NCBI RefSeq assembly: GCF_018598185.1
Contig: NZ_JAHESC010000009.1
Coordinates: 107,010 to 171,009, forward strand
Reading direction: 5' to 3'
DNA: 64,000 bases
Origin: Dawidia soli
GTDB taxonomy: Bacteria; Bacteroidota; Bacteroidia; Cytophagales; Cyclobacteriaceae
A model generated the notes under the pieces. It was given only the letters and a program-made list of their open reading frames with translations. It was not told the DNA's origin and made no database searches. This document shows, one piece after another, positions 44,701-52,437 of the stretch (position 1 is its first letter; every line of letters begins with the position of its first letter). Made by a program: the position numbers and the translations under genes.

Positions 44701-47700
44701 CATCGAAATCTATCGAGTATCGCTGTACCGGTATGTTGGATGTATACGCCAGGTTGACCGACGCCACCCCTGCGCATGCAGACGGGTCGGCACCCGGTGT
44801 GATCGTCGGTGTCGGCAGGATCTGAATCAGTATGGGGCGGTCAACCGAACAGGTTGTCAGGCTGTTGCGGAAGGTTACAACCGCGTTGTAGGCCAGCTCG
44901 TCGGCACCCGCCGGAATGTTGATCGCAATACTCGGCGAATACGGTGCATCGAGGACGTCTACAAAACCATCGGCTTTCGCCGCGCCATCGAACACGATGC
45001 TATAGAAGTCGGGAGCACCCTCCAGATTGGAGGTCAGGGTAGCCGTGGTGGCATCCTGGCAAACTTTCACCGGATCGGTGATCGACACGATTCTGACGCC
45101 GTCCTGTACAGTAATCGTCACTGCCTCCGTGGTGCTGCAGTCGGCGGCCACATTGCGTACGGTCAGTGTTGCGTTGTAGATGGCGCCGACAGTAACACCG
45201 GCCGGCACGTTTACCGTGATCGGATTGGTCAGCGGGTCATCCAAAACGTCGGCAAAGCCGGCCGCTTCCGCAACAGGGTCGAAGTCGAGCGAATATTCAT
45301 CCGGGCTGCCGGTCGCGGTAAAGTTGATCTCCGCCGTCGTTTCTCCAAAACATATCGTAGCGGGGGCCACGGTAAGCGCAGGTGTTGTGATGACATCCAC
45401 CTGGATGTTCACCGGCGTCGTGCTGCCGCAGTTAGCCGCGCTGTTCCGCACGGTAATGGTACCGGCATAGCTTCCTACAGCTGTTCCAACGGGTACCGCG
45501 ATCTTAATGGGGTCCGTCAGCGATGCGTCGATCACGTCGGCGAAGCCTGCAGCTTTTGCCGTAGCGCTGAAAATAATCGTATAGTGATCCGGGGCGCCTG
45601 TAACGGTATAGTCCAGGTTGGCGGACAATCCGTCCGCGCACACAGTAGCCGGACCGTCCGGCGTAAAGGTAGGCCTTTCGCGAATTTCGATCGTAATCTC
45701 GTGCCCTATGCTGGGGCAGTTCGTTGTCAGGTTCCTTACCCTCACCGTAGCTTTGTAGGTGCCGGGGTCGGCGTCGGCCGGCACAGCGATCGTGATTTGC
45801 CCCCCCGACAAGGTACCCGTAGCCACGTCTGCAAAACCTTGAGCTTCGGCAGTGGCATCAAAGTCGATGCTATACCGATTCGGAGATCCCGTCGGCCCGC
45901 TGTACGGCAGCGTCACCGAGGTTACGCCTTCGCAAATCGGGTTGATGGTACCAAACACGATAGTGGGCAGTGCCCGGATCTGGATCCGGAACGGCACGTT
46001 CAGGCTCGAGCAGCCATCCGTTCCCGGCAATTTAACCGAGAAGTTGGCCGTATAGGTTGCTGCAGCGGCGTTGGCCGGCACGGGAATATCAATCGCTCCG
46101 TTCAGATCGGGATCGCCATTGGGCAATGTCGGTAAGGCAATATCGACCATGTCGGCAAAGCCGGCCGTCTTGGCCGCGGTGCTGAAGACAATACTATAGT
46201 GTGTAGGGGCGCCAAGTGTCACCGCATAGAGCAGTGTGGCCTCCGTATCTCCTTTACACAGCAGGATCGGTGTCGTTACCGTCGCCACCGGCGCCTCGAT
46301 AACCTCCACCTGGAAATTATAAAGCTGGCTGGGGCAATCCGTAGATCCATCGCGGTATACCTGTACAGTACCGTTGTAGATTCCCACGGCAGCGCCGCCC
46401 GGCACCGTGATCACAAAACGGGCCCCAGAAAGGGTGGCGTTCGTCACGTTGGCAAAACCAGCGGCCTGCGCCGGCGCATCAAAGACGATATTATAGCGGT
46501 TCGGCGAACCCTGCGGGTTGGTGAACGGAAGTTGAACGGTTGTCATCCCGCGGCACACCTCGACCTTCGTCGACGGCAGGTCGATCGTTGGCTGGTCGAT
46601 CAATATAATGTTGATGTTCCGGTTCGCGCTCACGCACGTGCTCGTTGTATTGCGCACGGTCAGTACCGCCGTATAGGTCACTCCCGCCACAGCGGTCGCG
46701 GGGATGGGTATCTCGAAAGTGCCGGGAGCGGCCGGCAGCGTAACATCGACGATGTCCGTAAAGCCGGCAAGTTTCGACGCCGCGGAGAAAATAATACTGT
46801 ATTCGTCGGGGGCGCCCGTGATCGCGCTGAACGTCAGTGTGGCCGTTGCGTCCGTCTTACACGGCCGGGGGTTAGCCCCCAGCGTAATCGTAGGCAGTGG
46901 CGTAATCGACAGTGTAATCGTCTGGCTTGAGCTTCCACAAGTAGTAGCAGCGCTGTTCCGCACTGTAAACGTAGCCGTATAATTTCCAGCGGCTACACCC
47001 GCCGGTATGGCGACCGTAATCTCGCCGGGAGCGGCCGGCAGCGCGGCGTCTGGCACATCGACAAAACCGGCGGCGTTGGCCGTGGCATTGAAGTCTATGC
47101 TGTAACGGTCAGGACTACCTTCGCTGGCAGTATACCGCAGCTTGAAATTCGAAGCGGTCAGGCTGAAGCAGCTCGACGGGGTTAATGTTTGTAACGTAAC
47201 AGCAGGAGCCTCCAGGATCGTCACCGTTACATTTACCGGAACACTTTCGCAGTCCGTCGTGGCATTGCTGACCGTCAGCGCCGCTGTATAACTACCGGGG
47301 TCCATCCCGTTGGGAATTGCAATCGTAATGTTGCCGGCAGGCAGGGGCGCGTCGACCACGTCCAAAAACCCGGCATTATTGGCTGCAACGTTAAAATCCA
47401 GGCTATAGTGATCCGGCGCACCGGTGGCGTTACTATATGGCAGGGTGGCCGAAGGATCTCCTTCGCAAACCGGCAGAATTGTTCCGGGCGTGATGGCCGC
47501 AGCAGGATCGATGACGATAGTGAACGGCATGCCGTCGCTCTCGCATGTGCTCGTCGCGTTGCTTATCGTCAGTGTCGCGGTATACGTACCGGCAATCGTA
47601 TTGGCCGGCACGTTAATCTTGATAGGGCTGGCCGGCAGTGGCGTATTCGGCACATTGCTAAAGCCTGCCGCCAACGCGGTCGCGCTGAAGGTTATCCTGT

Positions 47701-50700
47701 AGTGGGTCGGTGCACCGGTCGGGTTGACATAGCCCAAATCCACCGTGGTGGGACTTGTGCTAAAGCAAATGGGATCGATGGTTTCCAGCACAATCGTCGG
47801 CTTTTGCTCTATTGTAATCGTCACGTTGATCGGAGCGCTCGCACACCCTGTGGTGGCGTTCCACACGGTAACCACCGCGTTGTAAATACCCGCCGCAACG
47901 TTCACCGGCACCTTTATCCCGATGCCGCCCGGTTGCAACGCAGCACTCGCTACATCGGCAAACCCAGCCGTGTGCGCCGCCGCGTCAAAGATAATGCTGT
48001 ATCGGTCGGGCGAGCCATCCGTAGCACCGTACGTCAGGAGAACGGTAGTATCCCCCTGACAGGCTTCTCCCGTAACATCCAGGGCGATCGTAGGCAGCGC
48101 TTCGATCTCGATCGTGATCGGGTACTCAATACTTTCACACGTCGTCGTACCGTTGCTCACCGTCAGTATACCCGAGTAGGTACCGATCGGTGTATTCGCC
48201 GCCACCGCTATCGTGATCGGGCTGGCCGGTAAGGTCGCATCTGTCACATCGATAAAGCCCGCCGTTTCTGCAGGCCCGTTGAAGTCTATACTATAGGTCG
48301 TCGGTCCGTTTTGCGTTGCGGTGTAAATCAGCGAAACCGAAGTCGCCGGGCCGCTAAAGCAGATCGGCTCGATCGGGGCCAAGGTGATCGTCGGACGCGG
48401 ACGTACCGTAAGGGTAAAGCTGATCGGGTCGCTGATACAACCTGTCACACTGTTGCGCACACGCAACGTGCCGTTATACGTTGCCGCCACGATGTTTGCC
48501 GGAAGCGCGACGGCGATCGGACTGCCCGTAAGCGCAGCATCGGGCACGTTCACCAGGCCGGCGGAAAGGGCCGGGCCATCGAACGTAATGGCATACCGGT
48601 CGGGGCTTCCTTCCGGGTTGCTATATTCCAGCGGTGCAGAAATATCGCCCTGGCAAGCCTCCGCCGTCGGATCCAGCGTCACCGCCGGCTTTTCAATGAT
48701 TTCAAACGAGAAGCTCACGACCGGAGCGCTGACGCAGCCTGTCGTCAGGTTCCGCACCGTGATCGCTCCGTTATAAGTACCCGCCGGCGTATTCGCCGGG
48801 ATGGTCAGCGTAATGTTACCGGGCGCTGCTCCCAGTGTACCGTTGGGCACATCGACAAAACCGAAACCGTTGGCCGTCGCGTCATAATCGAGGCTATAGC
48901 GGTTCGGCGAACCGTTTGTATTGGTATACGGCAGGAGTGCGCTGGTGCTATTCTCGCATACCGGGTTAACCGTGCCTAACGTAATGGTAGGCAACGGGTT
49001 AATGACAATTGTAATCGGGTAGACAATGCTCTCACACGTCGTCGAACCGTTGGCCACGGTCAGCGAACCGGTGTAGGTACCGGCCGGCGTATTAGCCGCT
49101 ACCGCTATCGTGATCGGGCTGGCCGGTAAGGCAGCATCCGTTACGTCGATAAAACCCGCCGTTTCTGCGGCACCGTTGAAGTCTATACTGTAGGTCGTCG
49201 GTCCGTTTTGTGTCGCCGTATAGTTCAGCGAAACAGAAGTCGCCGGAATGCTGACGCAGATCGGATTGATCGTGCTCAGCGTAATCGTCGGACGCGGACG
49301 TACCGTAAGGGTAAAGTTGGTGGGGTCGCCAAGACAACCTGTCATGCTGTTGCGCACGCGCAACGTACCGTTATACGTTGCCGCCACGATGTTTGCCGGG
49401 AGTGCGATCGCGATCGGACTGCCCGCCAGCGCAGCATCGGGCACGTTCACCAGGCCGGCGGAAAGGGCCGGGCCGTCGAACGTAATGGCATACCGGTCGG
49501 GTACACCGGTGGTATTGGTATAGTTCAGGCGAGCCGAGCCGTCGCCCTGGCATGCTACCACGGCGGAATTGAACGTGATGGTCGGCAACGCGATGATCGT
49601 CACCGTAAACGGCATCGCCGGGTCGCTTACGCAACCGGTGGCGAGGTTGGTCACTGTAATGGTACCGTTGTATGTACCGACTGCGACTCCCGCCGGAACA
49701 GTCAAGGAGATGTTACCCGGGCCTGCACCAAGGTTGGCATTCGTCACATTGACAAAGCCGACCGCCTGCGCCGCCGCGTTGTATGTAATGCTGTAGCGGT
49801 TCGGTGAACCGGTAGTAGATGTATAGGGCAGGGTCGCCGTGGTGCTATTAAAACACACCGGTTCAACCGTTCCCAGGGTAATGGTCGGCAATTCGTTTAT
49901 TACCACGCTCACGGTTTGCCCGTTCGACTCACAGCTGGTCGTGCTATTGGTTACCGTAAGGGTAGCCGTATAGGTACCCGGATCTGCTCCTGACGGCACC
50001 GCGATCGTCAGCGGCGATGTCGTAAACGGCTGGTCGACGACGTCGAGAAAACCCTCCGACTCGGCTGCCGCGTTAAAATCCAGGCTGTAGAGGTTAGGCG
50101 ACGCAGTGGTGCCCGTAAATACCAGGTTGGCTGATGTTATGCCTTCGCAGATCGGTGCGATCGAAACGCCGGTCATGGTCGGCAGCGGATTGATCGTGAT
50201 GACAATGGAGCCCGACATGATGCGGGGCATACAAAGTGCAAAGCTGGCCCTGACGGTCAGCGTTTGTCCATTCGTAAACGATGCTGCGGGCACCGTTATC
50301 GTGATCGGCCCGCCGGTCCCCGCCGCCGTGTGTCCTGAAGGAGTTCCGTTGACGAGGGCTTCGTATGTTACCCCGGTTTCCGATCCGCCAAGCTGAATTT
50401 CGAGGTCTTCGCCGTTACAAATCGCTACCGGGCCCGCATTGGTAATGGTCTGAACAATCGGCTGCGGGTCGGTAATGGTCCAGGTCCTGGTCGCGCTGCA
50501 GTCCGAGTAATTATCCTCAATTAATAAGGTGTAATCGCCCCCCGGAAGGCCGTCGCGGCCCAGGAGATCCGCTAGGTCCAGCACACCGGTGCCGTCAAAC
50601 GTACCTGTAACAGGAAAACCGGGTAACGTCCCGGTCGTCGTCCATGTATAAGTATACGAACCGCCACCCGCCAAAATCTTCGAGCCGCCATTGACCGTTG

Positions 50701-51169
50701 CCTGTAACTGGCCGTCGGGATCCGAACAGTCGGAGTTCGTCAGGTCGTTGGTGCCGTCGCCAATGGTAATTACCGGCAGCGCGACAAGATCAAGCCTGCC
50801 GATGCTCGTGGTATTGATAACGTCTTCACTCTTGCTGTCGGTGATCAGGAAACCAAAATTCGAAGGCCCGAGCGTCTTGCCCGAGTTATAGTATGTATAG
50901 CTCCCTCCTACCGGAATAGATTTGCCGACCTCGCTCGGCGTTCCCAGGACCGCCGCCAGGAATGCCGCCTCGCCGTCTTTCGTCGATATAACCGTGAAGA
51001 CAACGTAACCATTGTTAGCGCCTCCACACGGATGCGACAATGTCACGTCTACTACCAACGGTGGATCACCATCGGCAGGATCGATATCGTTGGTATAACG
51101 CAAGGTCTGCCCGAACGTAGCCAGCGCAAGTAGAGAAAGAAGAATTGTCAGGTAGAGATTTCTCAGCAT
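38705..51169 (-). CDS. Giant multidomain surface adhesin with CHU_C / T9SS type B tail
   Basis: A 4154-residue exported protein with signal MLRNLYLTILLSLLALATFG. After an N-terminal region and one class C-like domain (about 235-328) come 21 class A repeats of about 100 residues (329-2419), 5 class B repeats of about 88 (2420-2862), and 7 class C repeats of about 92 (2863-3509). Several SprB-like modules (ATCNGNDGAVTDITATGGAG) follow, then the gliding-type C-terminal domain (IPNIFTPNQDGVNDVF to the end), which directs type IX export. Nearly every repeat has one Cys near its start and one near its end, fitting an Ig-like sandwich with an internal disulfide. The likely role is adhesion or gliding, as for SprB. 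It follows the small SprB-like gene by 25 bases. Confidence 0.93.
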   Translation of the reverse strand: MLRNLYLTILLSLLALATFGQTLRYTNDIDPADGDPPLVVDVTLSHPCGGANNGYVVFTVISTKDGEAAFLAAVLGTPSEVGKSIPVGGSYTYYNSGKTLGPSNFGFLITDSKSEDVINTTSIGRLDLVALPVITIGDGTNDLTNSDCSDPDGQLQATVNGGSKILAGGGSYTYTWTTTGTLPGFPVTGTFDGTGVLDLADLLGRDGLPGGDYTLLIEDNYSDCSATRTWTITDPQPIVQTITNAGPVAICNGEDLEIQLGGSETGVTYEALVNGTPSGHTAAGTGGPITITVPAASFTNGQTLTVRASFALCMPRIMSGSIVITINPLPTMTGVSIAPICEGITSANLVFTGTTASPNLYSLDFNAAAESEGFLDVVDQPFTTSPLTIAVPSGADPGTYTATLTVTNSTTSCESNGQTVSVVINELPTITLGTVEPVCFNSTTATLPYTSTTGSPNRYSITYNAAAQAVGFVNVTNANLGAGPGNISLTVPAGVAVGTYNGTITVTNLATGCVSDPAMPFTVTIIALPTITFNSAVVACQGDGSARLNYTNTTGVPDRYAITFDGPALSAGLVNVPDAALAGSPIAIALPANIVAATYNGTLRVRNSMTGCLGDPTNFTLTVRPRPTITLSTINPICVSIPATSVSLNYTATQNGPTTYSIDFNGAAETAGFIDVTDAALPASPITIAVAANTPAGTYTGSLTVANGSTTCESIVYPITIVINPLPTITLGTVNPVCENSTSALLPYTNTNGSPNRYSLDYDATANGFGFVDVPNGTLGAAPGNITLTIPANTPAGTYNGAITVRNLTTGCVSAPVVSFSFEIIEKPAVTLDPTAEACQGDISAPLEYSNPEGSPDRYAITFDGPALSAGLVNVPDAALTGSPIAVALPANIVAATYNGTLRVRNSVTGCISDPISFTLTVRPRPTITLAPIEPICFSGPATSVSLIYTATQNGPTTYSIDFNGPAETAGFIDVTDATLPASPITIAVAANTPIGTYSGILTVSNGTTTCESIEYPITIEIEALPTIALDVTGEACQGDTTVLLTYGATDGSPDRYSIIFDAAAHTAGFADVASAALQPGGIGIKVPVNVAAGIYNAVVTVWNATTGCASAPINVTITIEQKPTIVLETIDPICFSTSPTTVDLGYVNPTGAPTHYRITFSATALAAGFSNVPNTPLPASPIKINVPANTIAGTYTATLTISNATSTCESDGMPFTIVIDPAAAITPGTILPVCEGDPSATLPYSNATGAPDHYSLDFNVAANNAGFLDVVDAPLPAGNITIAIPNGMDPGSYTAALTVSNATTDCESVPVNVTVTILEAPAVTLQTLTPSSCFSLTASNFKLRYTASEGSPDRYSIDFNATANAAGFVDVPDAALPAAPGEITVAIPAGVAAGNYTATFTVRNSAATTCGSSSQTITLSITPLPTITLGANPRPCKTDATATLTFSAITGAPDEYSIIFSAASKLAGFTDIVDVTLPAAPGTFEIPIPATAVAGVTYTAVLTVRNTTSTCVSANRNINIILIDQPTIDLPSTKVEVCRGMTTVQLPFTNPQGSPNRYNIVFDAPAQAAGFANVTNATLSGARFVITVPGGAAVGIYNGTVQVYRDGSTDCPSQLYNFQVEVIEAPVATVTTPILLCKGDTEATLLYAVTLGAPTHYSIVFSTAAKTAGFADMVDIALPTLPNGDPDLNGAIDIPVPANAAAATYTANFSVKLPGTDGCSSLNVPFRIQIRALPTIVFGTINPICEGVTSVTLPYSGPTGSPNRYSIDFDATAEAQGFADVATGTLSGGQITIAVPADADPGTYKATVRVRNLTTNCPSIGHEITIEIRERPTFTPDGPATVCADGLSANLDYTVTGAPDHYTIIFSATAKAAGFADVIDASLTDPIKIAVPVGTAVGSYAGTITVRNSAANCGSTTPVNIQVDVITTPALTVAPATICFGETTAEINFTATGSPDEYSLDFDPVAEAAGFADVLDDPLTNPITVNVPAGVTVGAIYNATLTVRNVAADCSTTEAVTITVQDGVRIVSITDPVKVCQDATTATLTSNLEGAPDFYSIVFDGAAKADGFVDVLDAPYSPSIAINIPAGADELAYNAVVTFRNSLTTCSVDRPILIQILPTPTITPGADPSACAGVASVNLAYTSNIPVQRYSIDFDGPANTEGFADVTDAAIPATGPIVITVPTDADPGLYNAIIRVMTVDGTLVCTGPDSTFTIELTAEPTITLTEANPEVCPSATAAAEITYSGTSGSPDQYMLDFDVVAEGAGFADVVYTSLPASPITISIPGLAGAGTYNAILKVRRSTGSLCESDDYPVTVTVLPQPSITVVETEMDACIGDGSVELEYTATTGAPDTYSITFAAAAKLAGFTDILDAPLVGSPIVITYPATVVAGNYAAQLIVYNSTTPDKCTSEIVDLVIRIRAAATADAGNPVTICSDGDVTLAGVVGGGATGGTWSGGTGTFAPNNTTLNAVYTPSAAEITAGTVTLTLSTTGPCAVQTDAVTITINPAALVSAGTDQMICAGDTDVTLAGSFPAGSSATTATWSGGAGTFNPNNTTLNAVYTLTAAEIAAGGVTLTLTTTDPDGAGPCTAVSDEVEISISNGATVNATGPADVCANQVIAVSATITGATGVVWTTSGDGTFDDATLANADYTPGAADIAAGTVTLTATTTGPCAPASDAVTITIRPAATLDAGPDQTVCSDVLSINLTGTFGGSATGITWTTDGDGVFGNTTTPSTTFKPGPQDIARDSAVIYLNAVGTCEMVDTMVVYINTVPIVDAGSPQTVCAGTSTAPLNGTFGGGASSASWTTLTGDGTFDDPTKADAVYTPGPNDIAAGFADLIYVTDDPTGPCDLVAETIRITILDGLDATLTVGATPNPVCTNGSADISVANSQLGVNYQLINADNNTPMGSVVVGTGATILLPTDPLTATTRFIVRATLSGCTTVEFPVTPLEVVVQGVIDASLAVNVIGSPICQTGSAVIRVIGSETGVTYQLRKNIDNSPVGTAVAGTGADIDLPTGTLTETTAFNILASNATCSIELTNRAMVTVEKNPDPNINISVENNPLCVGGSTNIYLYNSEIGVTYQLRNDADNSNMGSPVAGNGGTITLVAGPLTVQTTVNILATSGTACPAVELFTVPVIDVKGVVDVTLPIAPVNPVICEGGSTLIRITGSENNVVYQLRRSSDNSLVGPPLTGNGGVLELPTGVLTATTTFNVLAKNTDPSAECSVQMNNVATVTVEPTVEDRAVSASPATPICVGGSGNIVVINSQAGISYQLRNDATDAAVGLPVTGTGNNITLATGMLSATTTYNVFASGTTCPGLELTSKVTITVNGSINLNLLATASPVRLCEGGTATVQVAGSEVGVNYQLQVGGTPVGGVLPGNGGPLNLPTGTVVTTTVYNVLASNGTCSSLLNDTAVVRVNALPAVRPVTLSATAVCPGNGATVTIGNSETGVTYELRRVADNGLVASAVGNGGNVVLNTGAILATTDFVVIGVRGGSTCSRQLTTFTLTLRSASDPACTPGGPNCFVFTVNVDATLTKRPTCDDQADGVIVIHYSGDVSGRYDVSLSGVNTGYLRQESEFAGTLTYSGLSPDDYKFTIRDAAGNNCERTISLPVRPTVEVTVSDLVDAVCFGEPTGKAKFTVVGGNSPYQYSLDGGATWIDNFVSGNTIDALAPNGTYNILFRDSDTDLCIATVQVTINNQRPELQATYTATPATCNGNDGAVTDITATGGAGAGYTFSMDGGAFQADNSFENLAGGTHTLTVSDGTCTHDFPIDITFPGFVDFDVTAFDADCTNDARSGRLEVAFPVGGAYSVGITDDAFAEPETYTDITTSGPADLPYKFEKLMTGTYYIYVKTSAALCPTRQGPFVVGGAVAITYDIETKCTDNKVSLTLANVKGNDASFDVRIFRKFGGEVFYNSYNLPPTREITLEDFAVQQFLTIPDEYVIVVSQTVLCGKISAELKDYVVHESLFAQVGQRTESYPDILNGTMEVVNFVGGEVPYLVQIKLDSAAVPGQTYETDWEEVLVNSNQKYVKEYDHLPAGRYSVLVRDEGGCEIELVGRVPLDTDIYIPNIFTPNQDGVNDVFYIRNLPTDGGAKLVISDRWGKQVYSSNAYQNGWDAEGISDGIYFYRLKIGEGQPLTGWVEVLRGTKP
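40641..42582 (-). repeat. Class C repeats (7 units)
   Basis: Seven units of about 277 bases with a PxCxGGS-type start, a SExGVxYQLR core and a TTTFNVLA strand followed by the second Cys. One related unit lies near the N-terminus of the protein. Confidence 0.85.
42583..43910 (-). repeat. Class B repeats (5 units)
   Basis: Five units of about 265 bases with DAGxxxxxC, WSGGxGTFxPNNTTLNAVYT or variants, and a second Cys near xGPC. Confidence 0.85.
43911..50185 (-). repeat. Class A Ig-like repeats (21 units)
   Basis: Twenty-one units averaging 299 bases. Each starts with a PTIT-like strand, has a Cys within 10-15 residues, a YSIxFxxxAxxAGF core, a GTYxxxxxVxN strand and a second Cys near the end. 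Confidence 0.9.
48098..49891 (-). repeat. 897-bp tandem duplication of three class A units
   Basis: Copy 1 is 48995-49891 (units 2-4), copy 2 is 48098-48994 (units 5-7). Each copy is exactly 897 bases (299 codons). Segments such as 49441-49500 and 48544-48603 differ by one base. Confidence 0.9.
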
Positions 51170-51194
51170 GTAAGCTTCGTTTAAAAAATAATTC

Positions 51195-51509
51195 TTACTT
51201 TATTTTAACTACTACTTTCTCCGTGCAGCCAGTATGGTCGCTTACGTAAAAATCATAAGAACCCGGCTCGAGGCGCTCGAACTCGAGTTTATCCAGATCT
51301 TCCGAAACAAGTTTATGACGTTGATCAAAGGCGACGCAATGATGCGGGCTTACGCCGCCGGCAACCTTGATCTTCACATTGGATTGACGTTTCCCCGGGA
51401 CAGGCGTGATCTCTGTCTCAATAGAAAGCTTGTCACACCCGGTCGAGTCAGGCAACGACGAAGGCAGATTAATAGTAAGTAACAAGCTTAGCAATACAAG
51501 CTTAACCAT
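51195..51509 (-). CDS. Small exported single SprB-like domain protein
   Basis: A 104-residue protein with signal VKLVLLSLLLTINLPSSLP. The mature part (about 80 residues) has the pattern of a single SprB repeat: VKIKVAGGVSPHHCVAF, then FERLEPGSYDFYVSDHTGC and a terminal VVVKI strand. SprB-type modules normally occur in tandem in giant adhesins, so a stand-alone copy directly before the giant gene (25-base gap, same strand) is notable. It may be a partner, chaperone or cap for the adhesin (inference). Confidence 0.7.
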   Translation of the reverse strand: MVKLVLLSLLLTINLPSSLPDSTGCDKLSIETEITPVPGKRQSNVKIKVAGGVSPHHCVAFDQRHKLVSEDLDKLEFERLEPGSYDFYVSDHTGCTEKVVVKIK

Positions 51510-51546
51510 GATAACATGAATTTATGATCAAAAAATGCTATTATAA

Positions 51547-51605
51547 ATAGTCTTTAAAAAATTATGGTAACCAGATAGTCTTTAAAAGTTAAAGATCATG
51601 GTTAC
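51547..51605. promoter_or_regulatory. Nested palindromes and direct repeat upstream of the adhesin operon
   Basis: ATAGTCTTTAAAA occurs twice, 28 bases apart (51547-51559, 51575-51587). The second copy is part of CTTTAA-AAG-TTAAAG (51580-51594), which is itself enclosed by GTAACC (51567-51572) and GGTTAC (51600-51605). It lies 38-96 bases upstream of the first gene and looks like an operator region. Confidence 0.45.
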
Positions 51606-51677
51606 ACCTATACGCTCAAAAAATCAACTATTCTAAAAAAGTATATTCCTTATTCATGTACCATTTATACCCGGAAA

Positions 51678-52241
51678 CTAAAATTTCCGATTTAATACCT
51701 CGCTCATAACGACCGCTTTCTTCCATCCCTCCGGGTCATGGAGATTACCCAGATACTCCTCCATCAAATTGCGCTGCGGTGCCTCCTGAAACGCTTTAAA
51801 CTTGCCATACGACCCTACGGTCTCCCCCGCCTTCATCGTTTCTTCCAACGACGGCCGTTCAAACGCCTGGCGCTTAGCCTCCTCGTAGGCGTTATACACC
51901 TGGTCGCGCTTGCGGTAATCATACTCCTCTTCTTCCAGGCTCTCTTCCTCTTCCGAAAGATCATCGTCGTAGTCAACGTAGTCTGTCTGGGGTGCCGGCG
52001 GCGGCGTAACGGGTTTCGGCTCCACGGTCTTGCTTTCCGTGATCTCCTTCAGCAATTCCTCAAATGTGAGCGTTCTCGGACCGGGTGCCGGTTTGCTCGC
52101 CGGCTGCTCGTAGCGCTGCACCGGCTTCTCCGGACGCTTGGGGGCCAGGTCCTTCGGCGGTTGCTCCGTTTTTTTCATAAACCGGGCCACCACGTAGATG
52201 ATGCCGAGAATGATATAGAACCAGACCTGAAAATCTTTCAT
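51678..52241 (-). CDS. Membrane-anchored acidic protein of unknown function
   Basis: A 187-residue protein with one N-terminal transmembrane helix (FQVWFYIILGIIYVVARFM). A Pro/Lys-rich stretch follows, then a helix with LTFEELLKEITESK, a very acidic block (DDDLSEEEESLEEEEYDY, about 95-112) and a C-terminal helical part ending LHDPEGWKKAVVMSEVLNRKF. The terminal W-K-K-A-x-V-x-S-E-V-L pattern recurs in small Bacteroidota membrane proteins, but no function is known to me. A -7 match TATTTTTG (52257-52250) lies close upstream of the start. Confidence 0.75.
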   Translation of the reverse strand: MKDFQVWFYIILGIIYVVARFMKKTEQPPKDLAPKRPEKPVQRYEQPASKPAPGPRTLTFEELLKEITESKTVEPKPVTPPPAPQTDYVDYDDDLSEEEESLEEEEYDYRKRDQVYNAYEEAKRQAFERPSLEETMKAGETVGSYGKFKAFQEAPQRNLMEEYLGNLHDPEGWKKAVVMSEVLNRKF

Positions 52242-52437
52242 TATAAATTCAAAAATAACAAAATATTCCGATTTTTAAAGCGTTTAGGGGGGTACCGGCT
52301 TGCCGGACATCATCCCCAGCGCCCCGTTTGACACGTATTCGCTTGCCTTTGCTATCCAGGCACCGTCCTCCTTCGCTGGCACAAAAAAACCGACTTCCGG
52401 ACGACCGGCGCGCTCGAAAAGCTTCTCGAAAAATTTA

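Noticed and set aside
42824..46135. A 1103-codon open frame on the plus strand opposite the giant adhesin, plus many shorter ones
   Set aside because: It is Arg/His/Gly/Cys-rich with no domain pattern and mirrors the repeats of the real gene. GC-rich repeated codons on the coding strand keep the antisense frame open.
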